NCBI GenBank assembly: GCA_903925705.1
Contig: CAIYGJ010000218.1
Coordinates: forward strand, 1 to 11,703
Source of the DNA: an uncultured Actinomycetes bacterium
Lineage (GTDB): Bacteria > Actinomycetota > Actinomycetes > S36-B12 > UBA5976
Direction of reading: 5' to 3'
DNA: 11,703 nt
Under the pieces are notes generated by a model that saw nothing but the letters and a program-made list of their open reading frames with translations, ran no database searches and was not told where the DNA came from. Below are positions 1 through 7,637 of the stretch, one piece after another (the first letter of the stretch is position 1; each line of letters begins with the position of its first letter). Position numbers and translations under genes: made by a program.

Positions 1-3000
1 CGGTAACCTCACGCGGCTCGCGTCGCTTAGAAGAGGCGCGTGACGAGTTAATTTCACGGGTAGAAAAGTCCATTTCCAAGGACCTAACCGCGGTTGTATC
101 CCGTTACTTTGATTTGGTAGCCCCCGAAGATTTAGTTGGCACTGAAGTTCGCGACCTGGAAGGTTTAATTAAATCCCACGTTGCCTTGGGACAAAGTCGA
201 ACATTAGGAACATCCAAAGTCCAGGCCTTTTCTCCAAGTCTCGATTCACACGGCTGGCAGTCGCCCTACAGTGTCGTGCAGGTTGTAACTGATGACATGC
301 CATTCTTGGTTGACTCCGTATCAGCTGAAATTTCACAACAAGGACGATCAATCCGAGTAGTGATTCACCCACGTTTTTGGGTTAAGCGTGACCAACAGGG
401 TGAGCTACTCGAAATTTTAGATCTCGATGTTTCGCCAGGTGAGTCCATACCCGAAGGTGCAATTCAGGAATCATGGATCAGCGTAGATATTGATCGCGAA
501 TCGGACGCTGCTGACTTAGCAGCAATAGAAGCAGGAATGCAACGTGTTCTGGCAGATGTTCGAGCAACAGTTGAAGACTGGCCAGCCATGCGGGCTAAGC
601 TCCATGAAGTTATCGCTGAAATTGAAACGGTAACTGGGGCTAGCGATCGAGAGCGCCGCGAAGCAATCGAATTCTTGAAGTGGTTAACTGAAAATCACTT
701 CACTTTCGTGGGTTATTCCAACTATGACTTGTCCAAAAATGTTTTATCTAGAGTGGGCGCCTCTGGTCTTGGGACGTTGCGCGATTCAAATGTTGGAAGC
801 TTGTTAAGTACGACCGAGCAGGATCACTCCTCAATGTCTTCATTAATGGTTGTGACAAAAGCTCGAATGAGATCTACGGTTCACCGCCCAGTCTTTTTGG
901 ATTATGTAGGAATCCGTCGGGTAGATGCATCGGGTAATCAAATTGGAGAACACCGATTCTTAGGTCTATTTTCGTCGGCTGCCTACAGTCAGTCAGTTAC
1001 TAATATCCCAGTGCTTTCGAGCAAGGTCGCCGATGTAACCGAATCAATGGGACTTGGCCGCGACTCTCATAGCGGTAAAGACTTGATGCAATTCTTAGAA
1101 ACTTATCCGCGTGATGAGATGTTCCAAATCGCACCAGATGATTTAGTCGACGTCGCCCGTCGAGTTCTGCAATTGCAAGAGCGTCGTCAGGTTCGAGTGT
1201 TTACTCGCACCGAAATCTTTGGTCGCTATGTGTCCGCATTGGTGTACTTACCGAGAGATCGCTATACGACTGAAGTTCGACTTCGCATGGAAGCGATATT
1301 GTTACAGGCCTATGGCGCAAGTTCTATCGATCACACCGCTAGAGTTTCTGAATCCGTTTTAGCCAGACTTCATTTCGTAATTCTAAAACCGCAGGGTAAA
1401 GCTATTCCCGAAATAGATTTAGAGCAACTAGAAACAGACCTTGCTGATGCAACTCGATCTTGGGAAGACGACTTCGCTGACTCATTGATCGAGCTGGTAG
1501 GCGAAGGAGATTCCGCGAGATTACAACGAACTTGGGGTAAATCATTTCCTGAGTCATTTAAGGAAGACATTCCGGCTGGTGACGCGGTTTCGCATTTAAG
1601 AATTCTCGAGTCACTTGAATCTCAAGAACAAGGTGCCATCAAAGTTTCGATGTACACACCTAATTCTGCTGAAGATGGAACTAGGCGCTTCACAATTTAT
1701 CGAATTGGTAGTCCGATCACCCTTTCAACAGTGTTGCCAATACTTCATGATCTCGGAGTTGAAGTAATTGATGAACGTGCCTATGACTTGCGCCGTAAAG
1801 GAATGGCAGTTGCTTGGGTATACGACTTTGGTTTGAATTTTGATGATTCTAAGGTTCCAGAGCAAGAATCTTTATCGGAAAGATTCTGCAATACCTTTAT
1901 GGCAATTTGGAACGGCGATGTAGATAGCGATCCATTCAATGGCCTTGTGATCAAAGCAGGACTTTCGGCTCGAAATGTAGGAATCATTCGAGCCTACGCA
2001 GCGTATTTACGCCAAGCCGGATCCCCATTTAGCCAGGGATACTTACAACAAGTCTTGTTGGCAAATGTAACCATAGTGCAATACCTGGTTCAACTATTTG
2101 CAATTAGATTCAGCCCTGAACTCGATCAAGATCGCGCCGGTTTACAAGCGCAATTAGTTAGCAAGATTGATGAAGCACTAGATGCTGTCGAGAGTCTGGA
2201 TCATGACCGGATTATGCGATCGAGTATCGCGTTGGTCTCCGCAACTTTGCGAACCAATGTTTACCAGCATGATGCGAACGGAAATTACCCGCAGGTTATG
2301 GCATTCAAACTCGATCCAAGTAAGGTGCCGGATCTACCGCTTCCGCTTCCAAAATTTGAAATTTGGGTTTTCTCACCTCGGGTTGAAGGTGTGCATCTAA
2401 GGTTTGCCTCGGTTGCTCGAGGTGGGTTGCGTTGGTCTGATCGCCAAGAAGATTTCCGAACTGAAATCCTTGGTTTGGTAAAGGCACAAATGGTTAAGAA
2501 CACCGTGATTGTCCCTAGTGGAGCCAAGGGTGGTTTTGTCCTAAAGCGAGGACCTGAGCCAAGTGATCGCGATGCTTGGCTGGCTGAAGGCATCGCTTGC
2601 TACCAAATGTTTATTGGTGCACTTCTGGATGTGACGGACAATCTAGTCAATGGTGAAGTTGTGCCACCGCAACGAGTTGTTCGTCATGACGTGGATGATC
2701 CATATTTAGTAGTTGCGGCCGATAAGGGAACTGCGACGTTCTCTGACATTGCCAACAAAATCTCAATCGACCGCGGATTCTGGATGGGTGATGCATTCGC
2801 ATCAGGTGGGTCTGTTGGTTATGACCACAAGGCCATGGGCATCACGGCTAAGGGAGCTTGGGAATCAGTAAAGCGTCACTTCCTTGAACTTGGCGTTAAT
2901 ACGCAAACTCAAGACTTCACAGCAGTTGGTATTGGCGATATGAGTGGCGACGTATTTGGAAATGGCATGCTGCTTTCTGAACACATCCGTTTGGTCGCCG

Positions 3001-4829
3001 CCTTTGATCATCGTCATGTTTTTATTGATCCAAATCCAGAGGCATCAAAGTCATTTGTTGAGCGCCAGCGATTATTCAATCTGCCGAGATCTTCTTGGGA
3101 AGATTACAACGTCAAATTAATTAGCAAGGGTGGCGGCATTTACCCTCGAAGCGTAAAGTCAATCGATTTAACGCCAGAAGCAAAGTTGGCACTTGGAATT
3201 GACCCAGACGTTTCAAGCCTTACACCTAACGAATTACTTACCAAGATTCTCTTAGCCCCAGTAGATCTACTTTGGAATGGCGGTATTGGAACTTACGTTA
3301 AATCCGCGACTGAAACTCATGCCCAAGTAGGCGATAAAGCTAATGATGCGATTCGGGTAAATGGTGGCGATATAAGAGCTCGAGTGATAGGCGAGGGCGG
3401 CAACTTAGGAGCGACACAACTTGGTCGAATTGAAGCCGCTCGTGCCGGCGTAAAGCTAAACACGGATGCGATTGATAACTCGGCCGGTGTTGATACATCG
3501 GACCATGAAGTGAACATCAAGATTTTGCTAGACCAGGCTGTGACTGCAGGAAAGCTCGGCGTCGATGATCGTAATAAGCAGCTTGCAGTTATGACAGATG
3601 AAGTTGGCGAGTTAGTCCTGCGGGATAACTATGAACAAAATTTAATTCTGGTGCAGGCGCGGTATCAGGATGCAGAAATGCTCCGAGTTCATAAGCGATT
3701 GATTAATAACCTTGAAGCCGAAGGTTTATTGAATCGTGCAATTGAATACCTGCCAACAGATTCGCAACTTGATTCCTTGCACGCCCAAGGTATGGGATTA
3801 ACTTCACCAGAACTTTCCGTCCTTATGGCATATGTGAAAATCGACCTCAGCAAAGATCTTGCGGCTGACGAGATTGTGAACGAGAAATGGTGCCGAGAAG
3901 TTCTGCAGAACTATTTCCCAAGTGACCTGAGAATCAAGTACGCAGAATTAATGGATACCCACCCGTTGCGCAAAGAGATTATCTCAACTGTGCTGACCAA
4001 TGAGGTAGTCAATCGTGGTGGTATCACCTTCACTTGGCGTGCAGCCGAAGAAAGTGGCGCCGGAACCTCCGAAATCTTGCGCGCTTTTGTCGTTTCGCGC
4101 GAAGTATTTGGGCTAACTAAACTTTGGGACAACATTGAGTCCCTCGATGGGGTTATTTCAACTGATTGCCAAACTCAGCTGATTTTGGAATCTCGACGCC
4201 TACTAGATCGAGCAACTCGTTGGTTCTTGCAGTCGCGCGGTGGTCGACTAAATGTTGAGGATGAAATTGAAAAGTTTGCATCTACAGTTGGAAAACTTAC
4301 CGAACTAGTTCCTGGCATGTTACGAGGTGCGGAGCAGGATCGAGCAGCGGCGATTGCAAAGAATTTCCAGTCCCAAGGAGTTCCAGCTGATTTAGCCCTT
4401 CGAACTGGATGCTTCTTGGACGAGTTCTCACTTCTCGATGTAATTGAAATTGCGAATCGGGAAAAGACTGATCCTTTGATCGTTGCTGAACTCTACTTCG
4501 CGCTGAGTGAAAGATATGACATTGATCGAATGCTGTTCCATATAACTGCACTGGCTCGAGATGATCGATGGACGGCATATGCCAGATCTGCACTTCGTAG
4601 TGATCTATACGTTGCTTTGGCCGCGTTGACTTCCAGAATTGTCCAAGCAACTAAAGATTCGGAATCTATTGATTCACGAATTAGTCAATGGGAAGGCAAG
4701 TTCGCTGAAGGTGTTGCTCGCACTAGGGCAACGCTTAATGAGATTGCTCACAGTGAGCAAAATGATTTAGCAACACTTTCAGTAGCATTGCGAGCAATTC
4801 GCACGCTAGCTGGACAAGGTGCGAGTTAG
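1..4829 (+). CDS. gdh: NAD-dependent glutamate dehydrogenase, large (~180 kDa) type, 5'-partial
   Basis: Oxidatively deaminates glutamate to 2-oxoglutarate and ammonium with NAD+ in the cytoplasm. The frame is open from position 3 with no stop, and no ATG, GTG or TTG occurs in frame before TTG 114, so the start lies left of the window. The extra 37 residues (ending in the segment VSRYFDLVAPEDL) look like the family's normal N-terminus, so TTG 114 is not the true start. At least 1608 residues are encoded, matching the usual ~1600-aa actinobacterial form. The N-terminal third should be the ACT-like regulatory region. The catalytic core shows RGGLRWSDR (2418-2444), PSGAKGGF (2514-2537) and the nucleotide-binding stretch GIGDMSGD (from 2928), followed by DPNPEASKSF. 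The C-terminal part is the long helical domain of the family. The stop is TAG. No frameshift or missing motif is evident. The identification is secure; the direction of use in vivo is inferred from the family. Confidence 0.96.
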   Translation, partial: VTSRGSRRLEEARDELISRVEKSISKDLTAVVSRYFDLVAPEDLVGTEVRDLEGLIKSHVALGQSRTLGTSKVQAFSPSLDSHGWQSPYSVVQVVTDDMPFLVDSVSAEISQQGRSIRVVIHPRFWVKRDQQGELLEILDLDVSPGESIPEGAIQESWISVDIDRESDAADLAAIEAGMQRVLADVRATVEDWPAMRAKLHEVIAEIETVTGASDRERREAIEFLKWLTENHFTFVGYSNYDLSKNVLSRVGASGLGTLRDSNVGSLLSTTEQDHSSMSSLMVVTKARMRSTVHRPVFLDYVGIRRVDASGNQIGEHRFLGLFSSAAYSQSVTNIPVLSSKVADVTESMGLGRDSHSGKDLMQFLETYPRDEMFQIAPDDLVDVARRVLQLQERRQVRVFTRTEIFGRYVSALVYLPRDRYTTEVRLRMEAILLQAYGASSIDHTARVSESVLARLHFVILKPQGKAIPEIDLEQLETDLADATRSWEDDFADSLIELVGEGDSARLQRTWGKSFPESFKEDIPAGDAVSHLRILESLESQEQGAIKVSMYTPNSAEDGTRRFTIYRIGSPITLSTVLPILHDLGVEVIDERAYDLRRKGMAVAWVYDFGLNFDDSKVPEQESLSERFCNTFMAIWNGDVDSDPFNGLVIKAGLSARNVGIIRAYAAYLRQAGSPFSQGYLQQVLLANVTIVQYLVQLFAIRFSPELDQDRAGLQAQLVSKIDEALDAVESLDHDRIMRSSIALVSATLRTNVYQHDANGNYPQVMAFKLDPSKVPDLPLPLPKFEIWVFSPRVEGVHLRFASVARGGLRWSDRQEDFRTEILGLVKAQMVKNTVIVPSGAKGGFVLKRGPEPSDRDAWLAEGIACYQMFIGALLDVTDNLVNGEVVPPQRVVRHDVDDPYLVVAADKGTATFSDIANKISIDRGFWMGDAFASGGSVGYDHKAMGITAKGAWESVKRHFLELGVNTQTQDFTAVGIGDMSGDVFGNGMLLSEHIRLVAAFDHRHVFIDPNPEASKSFVERQRLFNLPRSSWEDYNVKLISKGGGIYPRSVKSIDLTPEAKLALGIDPDVSSLTPNELLTKILLAPVDLLWNGGIGTYVKSATETHAQVGDKANDAIRVNGGDIRARVIGEGGNLGATQLGRIEAARAGVKLNTDAIDNSAGVDTSDHEVNIKILLDQAVTAGKLGVDDRNKQLAVMTDEVGELVLRDNYEQNLILVQARYQDAEMLRVHKRLINNLEAEGLLNRAIEYLPTDSQLDSLHAQGMGLTSPELSVLMAYVKIDLSKDLAADEIVNEKWCREVLQNYFPSDLRIKYAELMDTHPLRKEIISTVLTNEVVNRGGITFTWRAAEESGAGTSEILRAFVVSREVFGLTKLWDNIESLDGVISTDCQTQLILESRRLLDRATRWFLQSRGGRLNVEDEIEKFASTVGKLTELVPGMLRGAEQDRAAAIAKNFQSQGVPADLALRTGCFLDEFSLLDVIEIANREKTDPLIVAELYFALSERYDIDRMLFHITALARDDRWTAYARSALRSDLYVALAALTSRIVQATKDSESIDSRISQWEGKFAEGVARTRATLNEIAHSEQNDLATLSVALRAIRTLAGQGAS

Positions 4830-4868
4830 ATCACTTACTCTCAGTTCGTGCGTTTGCAAGGCTCAAAG

Positions 4869-4874
4869 TAGGGT
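4869..4874 (+). promoter_or_regulatory. Possible -10 element (TAGGGT) for a leaderless dedA transcript
   Basis: TAGGGT fits the loose TAnnnT pattern of actinobacterial -10 elements. It ends 6 nt before the dedA ATG, the spacing expected if transcription begins at the start codon. No clear Shine-Dalgarno sequence precedes that ATG. No convincing -35 hexamer is visible, and TAnnnT is common by chance, so this is only a candidate. Confidence 0.22.
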
Positions 4875-4880
4875 TTAGGC

Positions 4881-5519
4881 ATGGAAACCGTACTTCTGTC
4901 TGCCGCTTTGACCGCTCAGGTGACAGAGTGGCTAACGTCCTACGGACCAATACTTTTTTACTTAATTGTTTGGGGACTAGTTTTTGCAGGAACCGGATTC
5001 TTTATCGGTGCCTTTATCCCATTCATAACTGGCGACTCATTGATTTTTGCAGCAGGCCTGTTGGCCGCAACAAGCGATTCAGTAAACATCTGGGTATTAA
5101 CAATCGGGATTGGGTTAGCTGCATTCATCGGGGATCAAACTGGCTTTGTACTTGGTCGGCATTTTGGCCGACCTTATCTAGATAAACGAGAAGGCCCCCG
5201 ACTTAAGTCTGCAATTGCAAAGTCTGAAAAGTTTTATGCCGAGCTTGGTTGGTGGGCAGTTGTGGTTGCACGCTTTATGCCATGGGCTCGAGTCCTAGTA
5301 CCTGCTATTGCAGGCATCGCCCGCATGAATTACTACAAGTTTTTGAGCGCAAACTTTGTTGGCGCTATTGCTTGGGGCGTTGGACTAACTCTTGCTGGCT
5401 ACTACGCAGCGACGATTCCAGCAGTCAAGACTGGCTCATACGCAATTGCAACTTTCTTTATCGTTGGCTCAATCGTTGCTGGTATCCGTAGCTGGCTGAA
5501 AAACAGAAAAGCTGCATAG
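4881..5519 (+). CDS. DedA-family (SNARE-associated / VTT domain) integral membrane protein
   Basis: A 212-aa polytopic membrane protein. Members of this family are linked to envelope homeostasis, and some act in lipid carrier or phospholipid translocation; which substrate this one handles cannot be read from the sequence. Family hallmarks are visible: a hydrophobic segment (about 24-46) running into the acidic re-entrant motif FIPFITGDSLIF (45-56), a segment with GDQTGFVLGRHFGRP (84-98), the basic signature ARFMPWARVLVPAIAGIARM (130-149), and a glycine-rich helix (about 160-175) ending in GYY. A final helix (about 185-203) precedes a basic tail, NRKAA. ATG 4881 gives the normal family length. 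It lies 51 bp after the dehydrogenase stop and lacks a good Shine-Dalgarno sequence, so it may be leaderless. Its stop is TAG. It is unlikely to be part of the pilus system, because 220 bp with regulatory signals separate them. Confidence 0.93.
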   Translation: METVLLSAALTAQVTEWLTSYGPILFYLIVWGLVFAGTGFFIGAFIPFITGDSLIFAAGLLAATSDSVNIWVLTIGIGLAAFIGDQTGFVLGRHFGRPYLDKREGPRLKSAIAKSEKFYAELGWWAVVVARFMPWARVLVPAIAGIARMNYYKFLSANFVGAIAWGVGLTLAGYYAATIPAVKTGSYAIATFFIVGSIVAGIRSWLKNRKAA

Positions 5520-5556
5520 CTAATTTTTGTCGGTGACACAGTTAACTCGTGATTTC

Positions 5557-5565
5557 TGTGGATAA
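5557..5565 (-). promoter_or_regulatory. Consensus DnaA box 1 (TTATCCACA on the - strand)
   Basis: The + strand reads TGTGGATAA, an exact complement of the consensus DnaA-binding 9-mer. With the flanking bases, the 11-mer TCTGTGGATAA (5555-5565) is an exact inverted repeat of TTATCCACAGA at 5616-5626. It lies in the AT-rich gap upstream of the tad operon. The motif is seen directly; DnaA binding is inference. Confidence 0.6.
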
Positions 5566-5588
5566 ATCTTCGTAATTTTTAAATTTGG

Positions 5589-5594
5589 TATAGA
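5589..5594 (+). promoter_or_regulatory. Weak candidate -10 element (TATAGA) for the tad operon
   Basis: TATAGA sits in the most AT-rich part of the gap, between the two DnaA boxes. If used, transcription would start near 5600, giving a leader of about 140 nt that includes DnaA box 2 and both hairpin units. No recognisable -35 hexamer lies 16-18 bp upstream, so this rests on composition and position only. Confidence 0.18.
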
Positions 5595-5615
5595 AAAATC
5601 ATTTCCTTATCTTCG

Positions 5616-5624
5616 TTATCCACA
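5616..5624 (+). promoter_or_regulatory. Consensus DnaA box 2 (TTATCCACA)
   Basis: An exact TTATCCACA, in inverted orientation to box 1 with about 59 bp between centres. It is immediately preceded by a partly matching 9-mer, TTATCTTCG (5607-5615), giving two head-to-tail 9-mers. The octamer ATCTTCGT also occurs beside both boxes (5566-5573 and 5609-5616). Binding by DnaA and any effect on the tad operon are inferred. Confidence 0.62.
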
Positions 5625-5674
5625 GATTTTAATTTCACATTTTCCAAATCCAAAAATCAATTTACTCTTCAATA

Positions 5675-5730
5675 ACTCGGCTTGGCCCGAGTAAAAGCAA
5701 CGACTTGATTCATACCAAGTCAAAGCAACG
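5675..5730 (+). repeat. Two tandem 28-nt hairpin-plus-tail units in the tad leader
   Basis: Unit 1 (5675-5702) and unit 2 (5703-5730) are each exactly 28 nt and abut. Unit 1 has a 6-bp stem ACTCGG/CCGAGT around a 6-nt loop. Unit 2 has a 6-bp stem GACTTG (5702-5707)/CAAGTC (5716-5721) around an 8-nt loop. Both stems are followed by the same nonamer AAAGCAACG (5694-5702 and 5722-5730). The units match at 19 of 28 positions. Loops differ while stems and tails are kept, and one stem pair changes on both sides (C-G to T-A). They end where the Shine-Dalgarno G-run of tadA begins. They could be RNA stem-loops controlling translation or a double palindromic operator; the sequence cannot separate the two. 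Confidence 0.65.
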
Positions 5731-5736
5731 GGGGAG
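5730..5736 (+). promoter_or_regulatory. Ribosome binding site of tadA (GGGGGAG), unusually close to the start
   Basis: GGGGGAG ends only 3 nt before ATG 5740, closer than the usual 5-9 nt. It directly follows the second hairpin unit and shares its last G. No other in-frame ATG, GTG or TTG lies close downstream, so ATG 5740 stands as the start. Confidence 0.55.
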
Positions 5737-5739
5737 CTC

Positions 5740-6969
5740 ATGTCAGGTGCAGTTGGTGACGTTATTCAAGAAGTTCGGACGCGGGTTCGGACTGGGGGGA
5801 TCAGCCCGCACGAGGAAACTATCGAGTTACGGCACATAGTTGAGGACATTTTGGCGCAAGAAAAAAATGCATCAAATACTGCATCTGATAATGAGTCCCC
5901 TGTACTTTTTGTAAATCAGCTAGCGAACCAAGTATCTGGATTTGGTTTGCTGCAGCCACTGCTAGACGATCCAAGTATCGAAGAAATTTGGATAAATGAG
6001 CCCGGACGAATTTTTGTTGCTCGAAACGGTAAAAGTGAACTGACTAGCGTCATACTTGGCGATGCCGAAGTTCGAGGCCTAGTAGAAAGAATGCTGGCAT
6101 CATCTGGGCGTCGAGTTGATCTTTCAAACCCGTTCGTTGATGCAACATTGCCGGATGGCTCGAGATTGCACGTTGTAATTCCAGATATAACCAGAAAGCA
6201 CTGGTCTGTAAACATTCGAAAATTCATCATGGGTTCCAAATCCCTTGATGGCCTAGTTTCGGTGGGTACTTTAAGTGACCAAGCAGCCGCGTTTTTGCAA
6301 GCCTGCGTCATCGCTGGACTAAATGTCGTAGTAGCTGGGGCTACACAAGCAGGAAAAACTACATTGATGAATGCGCTACTGAATAGTGCGCCGTCAAGTG
6401 AGCGGGTCATAACTTGTGAAGAAGTTTTCGAATTACAACTAACGAGCCCAGATTGGGTTGCGCTTCAAACTCGACAGGCAAGTCTGGAAGGAACCGGCGA
6501 AATTCCCTTGCGCCGGTTGATTAAGGAGGCATTACGAATGCGGCCCTCCCGATTAGTTGTCGGAGAAGTTCGTCAAGAAGAGGCATTAGACCTACTAGTG
6601 GCCATGAATGCCGGGATGCCGAGTATGTGCTCCTTGCACGCCAATGGAGCGCGCGAAGCTATTTCAAAACTGTGTTTACTACCTATGCTTGCTGGCAGCA
6701 ATGTTTCAGCAGAGTTCGTACTGCCAACGGTTGCCTCAGTTGTAGATATCGTGGTGCACACTGCTTTGCGGCCGGATGGATTGCGCAGAGTTCAACAAAT
6801 TTCGTCAGTAACAGGGCGCCTTGAAGGAAACAGCATCGAGATCGGAGATGTTTTTAATATACAAAATGGAAACCTAGAACCCCAGGGAATATTTCCAGGA
6901 AAACTGGATCGATTCGAAGCTCACAACATTGACCTAGCGAGTTTGATTGGTGCTTCACGATGGGTTTAA
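5740..6969 (+). CDS. tadA: Tad pilus assembly ATPase TadA/CpaF
   Basis: A hexameric secretion ATPase of the type II/IV superfamily that powers Flp/Tad pilus assembly from the cytoplasm. In this 409-aa protein the N-terminal domain carries the CpaF signature LLDDPSIEEIWINEPGRIFV, followed by VDATLPDGSRLHVVIP. The ATPase core has a Walker A motif GATQAGKTT (residues 200-208, Lys206), an Asp-box-like CEEVFELQL (from 226), RMRPSRLVVGEVR with the Walker B Glu276, and a His box SLHANGAREA (His300). The Walker A and Asp-box wording differs from the common GGTGSGKTT and IEDTAELQ, but I recall this variant from actinobacterial tad loci. All catalytic residues are present. It is the first gene of the operon, preceded by a structured leader, and overlaps tadB by 10 bp. 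No TadZ gene precedes it, although TadZ often accompanies this ATPase. Confidence 0.95.
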   Translation: MSGAVGDVIQEVRTRVRTGGISPHEETIELRHIVEDILAQEKNASNTASDNESPVLFVNQLANQVSGFGLLQPLLDDPSIEEIWINEPGRIFVARNGKSELTSVILGDAEVRGLVERMLASSGRRVDLSNPFVDATLPDGSRLHVVIPDITRKHWSVNIRKFIMGSKSLDGLVSVGTLSDQAAAFLQACVIAGLNVVVAGATQAGKTTLMNALLNSAPSSERVITCEEVFELQLTSPDWVALQTRQASLEGTGEIPLRRLIKEALRMRPSRLVVGEVRQEEALDLLVAMNAGMPSMCSLHANGAREAISKLCLLPMLAGSNVSAEFVLPTVASVVDIVVHTALRPDGLRRVQQISSVTGRLEGNSIEIGDVFNIQNGNLEPQGIFPGKLDRFEAHNIDLASLIGASRWV

Positions 6970-7637
6970 TTCTCGGCGTACTTGTCGCACTAGGGGTAAT
7001 CATGCTTTGGGGCGCTATTCGCGAACCAATGAAATTTCGAGGATTCAAATTTGATTTCAACCAAAGATTTTTCTTGCAACGCGAGAAAGTCCCAGCTGAT
7101 GTTTGGCCAGACGTCGTTGATGACCTGGCTTCCGCGATTCGTGCCGGACTTTCGTTACCGCAAGCCGTTTTTGAGCTTTGTGATTCTGGCCCAGAGATCC
7201 TTCGTCCAACATTCAAAATATGTCGCGATCTATATCAAACAACAGGAGACTTCAATGCTGGCCTGAATTTGATTACTCAAAATTTGCAGGATGCCCAGGC
7301 TGACAAATTCGTCGCATCTCTTCAGATTGCCCACGAAGTTGGTGGTGCAGACCTAGGTGTTTTGTTACGAACTTTGTCTGAGGTTATGCGGGAAGAACTT
7401 GTAGTCCGTGGCGAGATTGTTGCGCGACAAAGTTGGACCATTAACGGGGCAAAACTCGCAGTAGCAGCGCCGTGGGTTACTGCCCTGGTGCTGTCTACTC
7501 GGGAAACCGCTGCAAATGTTTATCTCTCAACAAGTGGAATCCGCATGCTCGCACTTTGTGCCGTAGTTTCCGTGCTTGCTTACGTGGCAATGATGAGAAT
7601 TGCCAAACTTCCCACAGAGAAACGACTTCTGGCATGA
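6960..7637 (+). CDS. tadB: Tad pilus inner-membrane platform protein TadB
   Basis: A 225-aa type II secretion F-domain protein, expected to pair with TadC as the membrane platform on which TadA acts. It has an N-terminal membrane segment (2-19), a cytoplasmic helical F domain (about 45-160) with DDLASAIRAGLSLPQAV and AHEVGGADLGVLLRTLSEVMREE, and two C-terminal membrane segments (about 163-180 and 193-212). It is shorter than the ~320-aa proteobacterial TadB, as actinobacterial versions often are. ATG 6960 lies within the end of tadA (10-bp overlap), implying translational coupling. Its stop overlaps the tadC start as ATGA. TadB and TadC are told apart by gene order and by TadC's longer N-terminal extension. 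Confidence 0.9.
   Translation: MGLILGVLVALGVIMLWGAIREPMKFRGFKFDFNQRFFLQREKVPADVWPDVVDDLASAIRAGLSLPQAVFELCDSGPEILRPTFKICRDLYQTTGDFNAGLNLITQNLQDAQADKFVASLQIAHEVGGADLGVLLRTLSEVMREELVVRGEIVARQSWTINGAKLAVAAPWVTALVLSTRETAANVYLSTSGIRMLALCAVVSVLAYVAMMRIAKLPTEKRLLA

Noticed and set aside
114..116. TTG as the start of the glutamate dehydrogenase
   Set aside because: The frame stays open to the left edge and the 37 preceding codons read like the family's N-terminus, so the gene begins outside the window.
5555..5626. A chromosomal replication origin
   Set aside because: Only two exact boxes are present, and dnaA, dnaN or other origin genes are absent; titration or regulation is more plausible.
5675..5730. 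A CRISPR array or a transcription terminator
   Set aside because: There are only two abutting units with diverged loops and no spacers, and neither stem is followed by a T-run.
5916..6410. 164-codon open frame on the - strand inside tadA, and other long antisense frames (2285-2593, 4297-4650)
   Set aside because: Each lies opposite a well-supported gene, has low-complexity or unfamiliar translation and no ribosome binding site or family resemblance.
7472..7633. 54-codon N-terminal extension of tadC
   Set aside because: It lies wholly within tadB in another frame; ATG 7634 gives an ATGA overlap and a proper N-terminal membrane helix.
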